NCBI RefSeq assembly: GCF_030867145.1
Contig: NC_134434.1
Span: 7,254,001 to 7,318,000, forward strand
Direction: 5' to 3'
DNA length: 64,000 nucleotides
Source: Opisthocomus hoazin
Lineage: Eukaryota; Chordata; Aves; Opisthocomiformes; Opisthocomidae
The notes under the pieces were generated by a model. It searched no databases and was not told where the DNA came from. It saw only the letters and a list, made by a program, of their open reading frames with translations. This document shows, piece after piece, positions 14,001-27,900 of this stretch; the stretch's first letter is position 1; each line of letters begins with the position of its first letter. The position numbers and the translations under genes were made by a program.

Positions 14001-16734
14001 AAAATAATAACTCAAACCCATGTGGTGAGAGGGAGAGAATACAGTGTCTCTGGGTGACAAATATTTGCTTCTTTCGCTATTGTTCCAGCCATAAAATAGA
14101 TTTATTAAAAAAATACAGAATTTGGTTTGTGTGAATTAAATGTGAATGTGCCCCCTTGCTCCCCACTGAGTGTTGCTTAATATTTTGTAAGCTACGAAGT
14201 CACGGCTGAGTGCGTACGATGCAGAAGGCAAGGCTCTCAACGGCTAAAACAGCCCGGCCTCATTAGCATCGATGGATGAGCATTGATTTACATTGAGTAA
14301 AGACTGGGCTCACGGTGCGTACGTGCAGACAGTGAGTCGCCACGAAGGGGTCTCGGCATGGGCAAATTTCCTCCACCAAAACACCGAGGCCCTGGCGTCC
14401 CTCGGGACATGGACTGCATCCCCACTGCTCTTTCACATCACCTCTGCGCAGTGAGGGGAATAGGAAGAATCCAGCTTTTGAGCCATGACCAGGATACGAC
14501 GCCTTTCTTTCCATCACCTTCTCTAGCTCCAACAGAATTCCCCAATTTTTGTTCTTCTATAATTTTTCCCCGGCGCAGAGGGGCTGGGGGAAGCTCCGAT
14601 CTGCTCTCTGTGAGCGGGAGCTGAGCAGAGCCGTGCCCTGCTCCCGGTGCAGGCAGGCTGATCCCCTGGGAGCAGGCTGCCTGCCCTCCTTGGGCTCCAG
14701 GAAAACATCTGACATTTGCAGAATTCCACATTTTGCCTCCCCATTTACTCTACCTGAACAGGCTCCACCAGCCTCTCATCCTGCTCCAGCAACACCCTTC
14801 AGAGGGACAAGATTCCCTTCTTCATAATCAAGCGGATGAAAAATCCAAATGTTTAATCACGGCTCGTCATTAATAAGGCCATGATGGACCCATGCAGGGC
14901 CATGGATCTGCCCAAGACTGAGCTAACGGCTACTGCTCGGGAGAACTTCATAATCTTAGGACAAAAAGTCCATCACGCCATGGTCTTTTCAGATGATTGC
15001 TTTTCTGCTGCTTCTCCTGCGAAATCTCATCTCTGGCCACTAGAAGCAGAAGAGAAAGTCAAGAGACAAGCAGAGGACACAGTTCCTACTGCTTTGCCCC
15101 CTCCTTCACCGAAAATCTAATAAAGATGATTAAATTACATGTCTTTTCCTCCCATTGAAATCACCGCACACTGCCTGAATATTAGAGCTCAGGAAATAAG
15201 GCACGACAACTTCCCTCGTGAAACTTAAGAAGGCAGAGCAGGGGTCTGGAGCGACAGGCCTGCAAGACTGGGCTGCTCTAATTAAGAAATCACCCCGCTG
15301 AGCAGAACCTAATCTAAATAAAATAGAAAAAGGAACTTAAGTTCAAAACGCTGCCTTGCGCTCGCCCCCCTTCCCGCCAGCCCACCTCCCCCCCGTAAGG
15401 AACCCATCCAAATCACAGGGAGTTTTTCTCTTCTGCTCTTTCTTGGAGGGTGAGGTAGGCTCACACAGAGCCCTGTGTGTGCTTGGGGTGGCCAACTTCC
15501 AAAGGAAAAATACACCAGCCATGTATGGCAAAAGGCTGCTATTTTTTTTTTATTGGTGATTTTTTTTTTTTTTTTTAAATGATACTTGGCCTGCTGTTTG
15601 CTAAGGAGGGGAAAAAAAACCCCACCAGCCTCTGATGATTACATTGTTGGTATGGCTGGTCAAAACTGGTTTGGGACAGAAAATTGGAGGTTAGGTTACA
15701 CTTCCCCCTCCTCTGAAAAAGTTTCTGTCTTTCGTGGAAAACGTTGAAAAAATGAATACTAAAACTAAAAAAACATTTTTTTTATTATAGAATTTAAAAA
15801 CAAAATATTTAAGCCAAAACTTTCAGCTGATCTGATCACTCACCATCTCTTCTCAGAGAATTTACTTCTGTTCCCCTTCACCCCGACGGATCAGATTCCC
15901 CAGACGAAATAAATCTCCCATGAACCAACATCCCCACCTCCCGTACACCCACGCCGGGGATCACCATTCCACCAGCCCTCCAGCATGGACCAGAGGCTCA
16001 GACATCCCCTACTGCTTGTCCAGGTCTCTTCCAGCCCCATTCTCCTCTTCTCCCCATCACCCCTTTCCCCATGCGCCCGGGGTTTCTCTCTCCAATCTGG
16101 CGTAGGTGTCCCACCACGCACCACAGCCGCTCAGTCCATCAGCTGCTCACATTCATGAATTTCATGAGCATGAAGTTACCATGCGAATCGCTATTTAAAA
16201 GCTCAGGCACAGAAAGATTTATAGCGATAAACAGAGGAGCACAGACATTCCCGTGTATGTTTTAAAAAAGCACTTACCTGCTTAAACGGGAAAGTGCTGC
16301 TACTTGAAGGTTTCCTGGCCAGACCTGAAAAGTAAATCAAACAAACACTATTTGCATTTATTCATCATTCCCAGTAGATTGTTTTTCTAGGAGCTTTTGA
16401 CTTCAGTGGAGTTAACCTGACTCGTGCCAGCAGAGGACCATGCTGGCTGAAGATGTTCTCCTAACGACATCAGGAAAAGGACAAGACCAGAACACCAAAA
16501 CCAAACACCCTAAGTCCATATTGTGCAGGTAGGCACCAGCTGAATGATCATGTGAATGGAGAAACCTAAACTAGAGAACATCTCCTTTCCTCCTCCACGT
16601 GACGTGATGCAATGCTGTCAACCACCACAGATGCAAGTACATGCAAGGGCTCCCATTGCCAGCACGTCATTTAATCTCTGAAAGAACTCAAGCTATGAAA
16701 CGGAGAGGAGGGCAGAGCCCTGTGCAGCCCACCC
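11051..16734. other. Upstream non-coding DNA
   Basis: No supportable gene. Contents are unique sequence with AT-rich stretches near 14040-14190 and 15540-15830 (several T and A runs). Near 16150-16200 there are short palindromic ATTCATGAAT-like sequences beside a variant octamer. Confidence 0.7.
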
Positions 16735-17237
16735 AAGGGGGTTCACCACCTGCAAGACCTCATCTGCAGCACCATGTCTAGTCTTTGTCCCCCCTCATAC
16801 AAGACAGACAGGGAGATACTGGCTTGAATCCAGCAGAAGACACTGAGATGGTGGAGAGCTGGGAACGAGCTAAGAGAACCAGGTTTGATCAGCCTTAGAA
16901 AGGGAGAGGATGAATCTTATTGCTGTCTTCAGCTGCCTAATTTGAAGGTACAGAGAAGATACAGCCAGGCTGCTCTTGGCGGGGGGCACAGGACAAGAGA
17001 CAGTGGTCACAAGTAGGGACACAGAGCATTAGGACAAATTGTTTTCACCATCAGGGTGGTCAGACGCTGGAACAGGGACCCAGAGAGATTGTGGACTCTC
17101 CATCCTTGGAGATATTCAGACCTCAACTGGACGTGCCCTCAGCAACCCAATGTGGGTGACCCTGCTTTGAGTGGGGTTGGACTGGAGACCTGCAGAGGTC
17201 CTTTCCAGCTCAAGTTCTCTGCAGTTCTGCATCTCTC
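16735..17237 (+). mobile_element. CR1 LINE fragment, about 500 bp
   Basis: Plus-strand CR1. Recognisable landmarks are the end of ORF2 (AGGGTGGTCAGACGCTGGAAC, CCTTGGAGATATTCAGAC) and the 3' end (GGTTGGACTGGAGACCTGCA, GGTCCTTTCCAGCTCAAG). It is 5'-truncated and carries many stops. Confidence 0.88.
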
Positions 17238-17269
17238 TGTACACACATCTCCTCATTGCTGCCACATGT

Positions 17270-17645
17270 CACAGAATCATAGAAAAGTTGGGGCTGGAAG
17301 GAACCTGTAAAGCTCATCTAGTCCAAGCCCCCCTGCAATAAGCAGGGACATCTTCAACTGGACCAGGTTGCTCAGAGACCGTCCAACCAGATCTTGAATA
17401 TTTCCAGGGGTGGAGCATCCACCACCTCTCTGAGCAACCTGGGCCAGGGTTTCACCACCCTCATTGTAAAAAATTTCTTCCTTAAATCTAGTCTGAAGTG
17501 TCCTTCCAGTCTGCACTTACTTCCAAGCTGCTGAAGGGGATCTGCACGCTCCCAGACCCTCCCAGACATATTACCCTTGCAATTTCTTTTGAAACAGTAA
17601 AACCATTTCTCATAACTTGGCCAAAGCATTAACACTCCTGTTTCA
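17270..17645 (-). mobile_element. CR1 LINE fragment, about 375 bp
   Basis: Plus-strand text starts CACAGAATCATAGAAAAGTT and continues with GGAAGGAACCTGTAAAGCTC and CATCTAGTCCAAGCCC, the complement of a CR1 3' end. It lies tail-to-tail with the preceding CR1 copy, about 33 bases apart. The 5' boundary is approximate. Confidence 0.9.
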
Positions 17646-18847
17646 GTTTCTTTTATGATAGCCCCAAGCTACTGCCAGCCAAGTTCCCCTCGCCACCCAA
17701 CCCACTCTGCAGCAACTCCCTCAACTCTCTCACAGTGTTGCCTGTTCTCCAATGGAAATAAAAAAAGTCAATAAATACACTACAGAAGAACGTTGGAGTT
17801 ATCGGCCAACAGAAAATAGCACCGACCCAGCACGAGTCCTCAAGTCTGCACTGCACCCACCCCACGCGCCAGACGCGGGTCCAACCTGCTTCATCAGCGG
17901 AGCTGCCCGGGGTGCGACAAGGCTGCTCAGGAGGACAGCAGGGCTCTCAGCATGTTATCTCTGGTGTTTGTGCCCATTCTTCAACTTTCTGGCTATAAAG
18001 GGGAAAAATAGGGACTGGAGTCTGCTGGGTTTTCTCCCTTCCGTTGGTCTCTCACATTTTCCACTGGGCTTTGCACAAGTCCCACGGCTGCTCCTCTGAC
18101 TCGGCTTCTTCCCTGTAAAACAGAAAAAGGTTGGTTTAACTTTACCAAGCATTGTGAGAATGAAAGCCCCTCACGAAGTATCAGGTAAGGAATGGCCACT
18201 GTTGTACGCAGGGAAAAATAAACTCCTGCCAATGTCTGGTCCCCAGTGGGGAGGCGTTATCACCCCCCCACCCCGAGCTCCCCAAGCACACGTGGCAGCT
18301 GCGATACCTGGCAATGCTGGGCTGAGAGCGCATGGCCATCCCTCCTAGGTGTGATACGCGACCAGTTGCGATGCGTTGCACTCGGGAAGCAGCACCGAAC
18401 ACAGAACATATTCCTGCCCCTAGGAGCTTATGGCCTGAGTAGATTTTAAGTATAGGAGTGTGAAGACAGACGATTTCTCAGCTTAGTGCTGCATGTGATA
18501 ATTTATCGGTGTCAGAGGCGTCCTTTGCGTCTGCTTCTTTCTCTTTTTTTTTAATAAAACCAACAGGAGACTTTCCCCTAACAAACTACCAATGACAAAC
18601 TCAAAGGAAATCGGCTTATTGCTCCACCTCTGATTCATTCACCGTGAATTTCTGCTCACTTTGGTGCTCAGAACAGACCCTTGATATTCAGCACGGTGCA
18701 GAACCAGTGTGATTCCCTGGGACACTTCAGGAACTGCAGTTCCTCTGCTGTCACCTAAGCGAACAGGGCAATGCTTACTGCACGGACTCTGCCCTCCTTC
18801 CCTATCTCACCATTACTGGGAGCCTTCGTAATTAGCATCACTCTCAT
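17646..18847. other. Non-coding DNA between CR1 and MIR relics
   Basis: Unique sequence with no gene, RNA gene or further repeat recognised. Confidence 0.6.
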
Positions 18848-18960
18848 TGAACAGATGGGAAACTGAGGCAGCGAGACATGAGAAGTCATTTGCCCTGAGT
18901 AAAAGGCATAAGCAGAAATGGAAAATATTTCTTTTGAACCTGAGCCTGTGTTTAACCCTA
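18848..18960 (-). mobile_element. MIR-like SINE fragment
   Basis: Plus-strand GAACAGATGGGAAACTGAGG, then GAGAAGTCATTTGCCCTGAG and a decayed TTTTGAACCTGAGCC, matches the complement of the MIR core and 3' region. The orientation is therefore minus. It is heavily diverged, as expected for an amniote-age element. Confidence 0.72.
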
Positions 18961-21934
18961 AGGCCAGGTTTTCCGAGGTGCCCACAGTCATCCCTCCCTC
19001 CTGCTAATGAGGACACACATTTCTAACAGCCTTAACCTCACTCTATTCTGCAGAAACAGGGAACACAAAGTGCAGCACTGAGGGGAATCACCACTGAGTA
19101 AACACCAAGTAACTTGTGTCAGAAGAAAAGAAAAAAATATTCAAAATCTACCAGGGGATGTTTAGAAATTCTTGACGTCCTAAATGTTCATTGCAACTTC
19201 GGTTCTTCTTAGCTAAAAACATATGCACAGCCCAAAACTACAATTACCATAAATTTTGTGCTTGGTATTACATAAAAGCTCTGTACTTGCACAGTGTATT
19301 GTACATTCTGCTGTGTACCTGTATATGGACACAGATCCTGATTTTACATGACTAATACAGTTACTACTTTACCCATACCTGCTGTGAATTCCTGCTAAAG
19401 TTCGAGAAATGACTCAAACCCTTCAATAAAACAGAGCACGCCAGAGAGGAAAGCTCAGTGAAGACAGGATGGTGCCAAGTGACATTCAGCCACTGCCATC
19501 ACCCCCATTGCAGCCCCTGCTCCAGGAGAAGACATGACCAGAGAGAAGGTCCTACCACAGTGCTGCCAAGACCCTCAACAGCTGTACAGTCTCCTTACCT
19601 TTGAACAAGTTAAACTCTCAGAGGCAAAAAAAACTTCATTTCAGGTTGGGGAAAGAAGTTGTTACGAGTCTTCGCAGGGCTGAACACAGCACAGCCAGGC
19701 CAGGAACAGAGGGAAGGCACGTATGCTATGCTTATATACATATACACACACATATAGGCATACACATACCTCCACATCTGAGGCTTGATGCAAAGCCATT
19801 CCAAAGTTATGCTTTTCATTTTTATCCTCTTCATCTGTAGTGGAGATCCCACAGCTCCTCTGCAGACCACGGACATCCAACCTCTGCAGACCAACACAAT
19901 GTCATTACCTTGTCCACATCCCTGCAGTGCTACAGAAACCCTCGTGCTCATGGGTGAATTCATAGCCCAGAACACATCGCAGCGAGACAGGCAAGCATGC
20001 CAGGTAGGTGCACGGCCAACACTGGCACAGTCCTCAGTGAGCAAGCACCCATGCCGCTCACGGGGACCACATGGCCTGGCTCGAAGGACAAGTTGCCCCA
20101 TAGCCTCCGTTCAGGACCAGCTTCCCCACAGCTCTGTCCTCGACTCTGCCTTCTGAAATGCCAGAGTTTCCCGGAGAGCGGAGACCACCGCACCGCAGCC
20201 CCGGCATCCCACCACACTGCAGCAGGGACGAGCAGCAAGACGGCTGCCGTCACCAGCAAGGAAATGAGGCTGGAGTGAACTCCAACCTCATCTTTTACAC
20301 CACTTTGTTTATAAGCTGTCGGCCCGCTTTGGGAGGCAGCGGCAGCGAGCAGACACACGCAGGGAACGGAGAAGATGATGGGTTTTAGCAAGAGTCCAAG
20401 GACACCCTTTCTTAAGCTTCATTCATAGCGGCAGGCATGGTACAACAGCCCTGCAATTGTTCTCTCAAACGTCACCTTCCCATGGAGGCCACTGTGCTGA
20501 CGAAAACCTCCCCTTACAGCACGCGTAGGAGGGAGGACTCTTTATTATTTTTCTAAATTATTTTTTTTTAATGACACTATCCTGAAAATATCTCCAGAGA
20601 AAATCCACCACGCACAGACAAGAACTTCCCCCCACCAGCTCTTCCTTCTCTCCCCCCTACGCTCTCCCTTTCTCTCCTTGTCCCTCTCTCGTCCCTTCTT
20701 CTCGGGGCTGGAACAATTTGGCTCTGTTTGCTCGCATTCCTGCGGGCCCGCTCCTCGGGCCGCCCGCGCCGGGCTCACTCCACACACGGGGGATGCACAA
20801 GGTCTGCATTCAGGCAGGGGAGGGCAGGAAAGCGAATCTCAGGTACTCGGGGATTGTTGTGCCACCAACTTAATACCTGAGCAGGGAAAACAAAGGCGCT
20901 TTAGAGAAGCGGCTTGGATGCCGTGACCCTTCCCCCCAGCCCGAAGGAACCTGAGAGATAACAAGGGCTGAAAGAAAAGGCACAAACATAATTAAAACTA
21001 GCCAAGCGATTTCTGGAGGTATTATAGATGATGATAGCCCAGAGGATAATAGTATTCCTGGTATTATTAACATCCACTGGCACGAAGGCACAAGCAGTTT
21101 GTTTGGGTTTTTTAAGCTCTTCAGTGTAATTATTTTGGAGGGGGAGGAAAAAGTTCCTTTTTGGAAGGGAAACCTGGGTACAGCCAGAGCCAGGAGCAGT
21201 GCCCAGCCCAGGCTCTGTGGTGCTTTCTGTGTGCAGAGCTGCGGCGATGGGACAGGCACCCCTGGGGGCACGGCCACCCTGTCCCCTTCCTCCGACCGCT
21301 CTGACCCGCAGGCTCGGTGTGCTCGGGAGCGCTGAGGCTCCCCAGTGCCAGCTCGGGAGTTCAAACCCATCGGCACGGCTCGGCTCTCCGTCCCGCCAGC
21401 ACGTTGAGTGAAAAGCATGGTTAATTCCTCTGCTGCGGCTGGTTTCTTCTTGCCTGCAGTGTCATGCCTGCTGACGCAACCCTGACCGGGGCAGAGCGAG
21501 GTTGAACAAAGCTAAGCAGGTGCCAGGGATTAATGTCCTGGACGATGCTTTTGTTCACGTGAAACAATTTCAGGATAATGAAGCCCAGAATCAGGCTATT
21601 CATCTCCCTGCTCATAACAACGGTCTCTTAATCAGGCCAATTGATTCCCAAACCCAGGCTTGCAGCATGAGCAAGCATCCTCTCCACCCCCGACAGCACA
21701 TGCCATAGGATGGGATGTCCCCAAGAATCATGTCACAGTGCCCGGGCAGATGCCAACCCCACTCCCATTGGTATCACAAGCACATTCTATAGGGTTCAAC
21801 TATTCACCTCAAGAAATACCCTCAGTTCCTTGGGGAAAGCGCCTGTCCATCACTTCTGATCCATCATACACGCTCAAACAAGCCAGGACCACATGCCGTG
21901 ACCAAGCAGACCTCAGCTCTCACAAGCTGGGATT
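18961..21934. other. Upstream non-coding DNA
   Basis: No supportable gene. There is a CA/TA-alternating stretch at about 19725-19770, a pyrimidine-rich stretch at 20640-20705, and a GC-rich block near 21180-21400. Confidence 0.65.
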
Positions 21935-21993
21935 TAGACTCAACGATCCTTATGGGTCCTTTCCAGCTTGAGATACTCGATGATTCTAACTTG
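21935..21993 (+). mobile_element. CR1 3' tail remnant
   Basis: The short match ACGATCCTTATGGGTCCTTT, then CCAGCTTGAGATACTCGATG and ATTCT, corresponds to the extreme CR1 3' end in plus orientation. Only about 60 bases are recognisable. Confidence 0.7.
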
Positions 21994-24900
21994 GGGTTTT
22001 TCACCGTCAATGCTGCCGACACTCCACATCACTTTGAGTCTGGATTTATCGGTCCCGCGGTGCAGAGCAGCAGGTTGCAGAACCAGGGGGGAAAAGCACC
22101 AGCGAGGTGAACAGGAAAAGCCCCCCTGGGCTGGGCCAGATGGGATCTCTGGGTGGGGTGGCTGGAAGCCAAACAACCACAACCAGTCAGGGTGAGAAAA
22201 TGGTGTTGGGAGCATCACAGGAGTGGAATTTTCCTGAGAAATCACAGAGATGTTTGCAAAGAGTTTTTCACCCTGATCTGTTGCTAGATAGAGCCAAAAT
22301 CCATCCTATTCCCATTGCATAATATGATCAATAGTAATACAAGCTCTGCCGTTATGCAAGAAAACTGGGGGCACTTTCTGTTCCAGTTTCATCTCGCCTT
22401 AATCACTGTTTTCTTGCATCGGAGTTAACACTGTTTCCTCGCTCTGCACTCACTGTAACCTCATTAAGCAAAAGCATAGTCTGTGTTATTTATTTATTCC
22501 ACATGATAAAACCAGGATATTACTCACTGTGATAACACAGGTTAATTTGCAGTGAAGCCTCTCTTGGCAAACTTTTAATACAATTAATAACACCCCTATC
22601 AGATCCGAGATAAAAGGCTGTCATATCGTAACTTCGTTTCAGTCTTTGGCCCAGTAACGCTACATTTCAAGGTGCTGTAATTATGTTCCACTGATTTTTT
22701 TCTTCATTGTTACCCATAAAAAAACAAAGCATGAAATTAAATTAGTTCAATGTTATTCAGCACGAGCTTTGTCCAAAGCCAGAGCCCGCGTCAGGCAGGG
22801 AATGGCTGCGTTAAACTCCACTTCCAATGCACCTCTCTGCTGATCCTGGAGTCTGAAATTAGGTGGAGAGCATTTGAGGCGAGTGGGATAACCATCGTCA
22901 CCCATCCCCTTCTAAATATTGTCACCCATCCCCTTCTGCCTGAGCGGCAGAGTGCAAGCAGAGCTGGGGGCAGCCCTTGGCCATCTGAGCCCCCAGAGCT
23001 GCACCCAGAGCAGGTACCTACGTCCTTCTACAGATGGGAGAACGAACCTGACGGCGGTTAATTTGAGCCGTTTCTAGTAAAAGCAAAAGAGGATGAAGCC
23101 CTTACAATATGGAGGAAACTATGTAAGATGGTCACTAACTGGAGTTACCATTTTGACCCGCTCCATTTGAAGTCTCATCGCAATCCTAGACCCCAGAACT
23201 GAGCCTTTCCTCCCATGTGAGGCTGCTTTAGTCCCAGCAGAGCCCAGCGCTGCTTCTGGGGCAAACACGAGCAAAGCAGGCGATGCGGTGAACCGTTTCT
23301 GAAAGGCGGGACCAGCCTTGCTGACCTCAGATCACTTCTCCCAGCTTTATATTCTACCAGCGTAAGCGAGAAGTGGCCACATGATTCGAGGGCAACAGGG
23401 TTATTTTAAAATTAGAAGAGGCTTTGAATAAGCTATTCCATGAATTTATTTTGCAAGTTTACCTTTTTCTTTTTGAACATCTAGGACAGCAGAGCAGTAA
23501 AAACCTACGCAAGAGATGGCATGAAGCACACTATTAAACCAGGGAAGCCTTCGCGAGGTGTCAGAGCCATGATAAGTCCTGTTTAAACTTTACCCAGAGC
23601 TAAACACCAAGAGTCAACATGAGCCGCTGCCCAAACTCTCTGATCAGGCCAGGCAAACATCCAATCAGAAGTATAAATCAAAGCCAAGACACATCCAAGT
23701 GAGACTGGAGTGTTTAACTCTACAATTCCCATCTGACCAGGACTTTCCCAGCAGGTTACCCACAGCCAGGTCTCTCCCCAGACATTTATTTATATAAGAA
23801 ACCCATCTGTATGCATTATTTTTGTATTTGTTTTCCCCTGGTAGGCACAGACAAAAAGCAAATGCTCCGCAGGGTACACGGCGTACCAGCCCTGCAGCAT
23901 CTGCGGGCACTGCTGGTAGATGCTGTATTTGCTTTTCCTCCGGCCCCATCTCCCCACCACCAAACCCGTTGGCCCCGGGAATCGGCTCCTGTCAAACGGC
24001 CCAAAATTGCAAATAACAGGAGGGAAAAAACACACTCCTGAGTTCATCGAGAAAGGAAAGAGAGGGTGACATGTTAGCTTTGGGGTCATCGGGCTCCCTT
24101 CACGTCACCCTCCTATCCCCAAATCAGGGATTATATTCTGCATGTGAAGGGGCGCAGCACGGAGGTGCTCTCTTTTTGGGAACTCTTTAAAAACCCCCAA
24201 ATGCCACTTTCTTAAACCTCCATCACAGCCCACCGCTACCTGCAAGACCAGACATCTGCTCCCAAGGATGATGGGACATTCCGGCTGCCCACAATACGTG
24301 TCTTTGGGATCCGCAGCAGTCACCAACTGATTGCTTCCAGGAGTGGATTTTGCAGCTTTCCCTGCCCATCCCGGTGCCGGGAGGAGAACAGGGACCCGCT
24401 CCCACAGCCCCCTACCCCATCACCCCGCAGCCCCGTGTCCCTGCTGCCCTGCTTCGGCGCACGGCCGTCTGTCAGCATCCGTACACCTTCACCCAGGAAT
24501 GTATGTCGGGCTGGCGGTCTGTCCGCTGAGCTCACTAAGCTTCGCATTAGGCCTTCAAGTGATGTAAGTCATAATTAAAATCCCATGTCGATATTCTGAG
24601 AACCGTTCTTTTTTCCAGATTGGGCAAAAGAAAGGTTAAAAAACACCATCTGTCGTGGTAATTTTTTTTCATATTTCTCCGTCCTTTCCCTCGTTACAGG
24701 GAAGCGGGGAGGGGAGAATGTTCATTTGAAGCTTGCAACATGTTTTATTAATTGATGGCAAATAATCCTAAGATAAAGTGCACAATACATTTTTTAATGA
24801 GAACATATGGTGGGGAAAATTGATAGGACCGAGCCTTTGAAGATTTCCTTCTTCACTCTGAGCGCAGTTACAAGAGGAGCAGGCAAAGATTTGCACAGGG

Positions 24901-27900
24901 AAGCCCGAATACTCCTCAAAGGGAGACCAAGGGAAGGAAGGGGCAGGTGAGGGGATCGCCACCATCGCCAGCCCAGTACCAAGAGCTCCAGCTAGACACG
25001 ATCCCCCACACAATGCCCCAAAACTTCATGGTTCACAGCCCGCCTAAACACAAAATCGTCAGAGCACTCTAAATTCACCAGTAACTTCCATCCACTCCAG
25101 GTGCCCTGGTTCTGGGGATGCTCCTTGGCACCAACTGGTTAGGAGCAGGCGTAAGCTAAACTGAAACAAGCTGCTTATAAAGAGCAAGCTGCTCAGGAGT
25201 TAATGCCCACTTGGCCACCCTAATTAAACAAGAGTGAGCGTGCACATGGATGCAGGCTTACTTTGGCCTGCTGTAAAGCTAAGACTCCATCCCGGAATGA
25301 CTTTGGTAAAATCAGAAGGAAAAAACCTTGTGTTTTCATATTGTTTCTTGGTAACCCCCATGGATGACCTTCAGCTCCTGCATAACCTATTCTCTGCAAA
25401 GCCATGCTACAAGGAGACGATGTAATGGGGACAGGGGACACCCGAACCGTGCCCTGAGCCCACTGTCCTGCACAACATCCCCTGCCTCTCCTCCCTTCCC
25501 TCGCCATAAAACTGCCATTAAACAGCAGCCACTCTGGGGTCCATCCTGAGAAAGGCAGCAGAGCCTGAGTCAAAGGGAAATGCCCAAAAGCACATCGGGA
25601 GCTGTCTACCGTGAAGTGTTTTTTCTTAATAATGTAATTCATATATTTTAGATTTATTAGCAGCGCCCAGCTGTGCTGCAGACACATTCACAAAAACCGG
25701 GGAACACGACGGGGGGAATGGTATTTAAAGCAACATCTCTGGCAAAAAAATAAATAATGAAAAATCACCTCCCAAGAGCAACCTGATCCCCAAGCAGCCA
25801 TACCCACATTAAATACGGGATTCTTCCAGGGATGGAATGACTTGGGAGCACAGGCCCCCAGCTGATTTTAGAGGACTTGTGCTCACTTTGGCATCTCCAA
25901 ATATGCCATTCTAATACACGTCCACAAACAGTTACACCCTCCAAACCAAACACACCCCGGCCCTTAATCCACCACTCCCAGAGGAGCCTGAGAAAACAGC
26001 CGAGTCTTGCCGGGTATGAGGAGAATGAGCTCGTGCAGCCAAGTGCTCCCCACCACCCACCAGCACATTTCAGGTCTTGTGAACCAGTTCTACACCAACG
26101 CAGCCGGACCCCTGCCCCGGCAGTGTCCATCTGCTGGGGATAATGCCTTCAAAATACAGGGGATTCACTGCACGTGTTTTGGGAAGGAATTTTGCCTTGT
26201 ACCCGGCAACGAGACACAGCTCTGGGTGATTCAACACGTTCAGCATCCCCTCGAGGTGCATCACGGGGTGCGGATGCACAAACAGCCCCGGAGATCTGGG
26301 CTCAGGCTGGTGCTGCAGGGCTGGAGGCCACGCAAACCAGGGGCTACAAGCAAGAAGCATCCCCAAACTTTATCGAACAGTCACTTCAAAATATATTTAA
26401 ATTCCTTGTTAAATAGAAATAGAGAAATGAAGAAACAATAAAAAGCATCTGGCTTTCGCATCGTTCACTTTCACTCAGGGAAGTGGCTCCCCTCCACTGA
26501 AATTTAGCTTTCAGGTGGGAAAAGTCAGGATTCATGTGGTTCCGGGAGCTGACACTTTAAGGAAAATATCCTCAGTGTGGGGAGTCCGGTGCTTTTCCAG
26601 CCTGTCAATATTTCTTGGCCTTGTTCAATTCGGTCATGAGACCTGGCCGGGGCACCTCGGGTCAGGAGCTGGAAGTGCCAATTTGCATCTGTAACCCATT
26701 AACCACAGGCAGATATGGATATGGAGAGAACTTTGCTTTAAAAACATATAGCCTCAAAATAAGACGCCTTACTTCACGGCTTTTTGCCACTCATTTGGGA
26801 TTCCTGCCTAATATTTTTAAGACTCTGACGAGATGGACAAACAGTTCTGGATGAGGAACACACCGGAGGCTTATAAATAAAGATATTTTTCAGTAGCACA
26901 CGATAGAGGGTGCTTCCATTTTCAAGCAACAAGCCCTATAGCCCTTCAGGGGAGTGGTGAAAGACAGATCTTTTGAAGATATGACCCCAAAACAGCCATC
27001 AACTCCCATGTGCTCTGGGTGCTCCTGCCAGCTTCTGCCCCTGGCAGCACAGGATGACCCCCAGCTTCCCAGCCCCGAACGATGCTGGTGGCCCAAGCCA
27101 GCAGGATTCCTCTCATTCTTCATATGGACTTTCACCACTCAAACCAAAGCCAGGAGCAGAGCTGCCGGGCGGCGTGGGCAGGTGGCGGAGCCCAGGGTAG
27201 GATGGGAGGCTCAGCCAATCCTGCGACTTTCCCACGCTTTCCGTGATCCCTTTCTATCAGTGTTGTGACAGGAGATGTCAAGGACTTTCCAACGGTGCCA
27301 AAAGTGCCTCTCTGGCCTTGTGGGGTGGCACTGGGGAGATTTTGCCTCCCTATGGGGGGTCCCTCCTTGATACGGCAGCCAGATCTGGGGCACCTCTGGC
27401 ATCCAACACCCAGGAACACCTCAGTGCTGTCCTCAGGAGCAAAATGCTCCAAAAGAGCCCCAGAGCCAGGAGCCCCCCCCTTAGCATCCAACCCACTGGC
27501 ACCAACTCCTGGCAAAACAGCCCCAGGGACGGAGAAAACGGTCCCCCAAAAAGAAGGGGGAAAGCAGCAGTAATAGGAGGGGAAACAGGAAGCAAAAATT
27601 GGTTGGACACTGAAATGGGCTTGGGACGCCCGGGATGCAGCCATACAGCCCCAGGGAAGCACCCACATACCTGCACTGGCACCCACTTTAGGGAGAAGCT
27701 TTCGGAGAGGCTTGGACTGCCATCAGTTTGTTTAACAGAATACAGAATATCTCAGGAGCAGTTGAGACACCTCCCTGAGCCACCAGCTCCAGCAACCAGC
27801 CCTTCATCGCACCCCATCCTCCTCCTCCTCTGCACATGAAGCCTCTTCCCGTGGTTGCGCACCCTCTCCCTGCTCGCTTCCAGTGGAATTTCCAGCTTTC

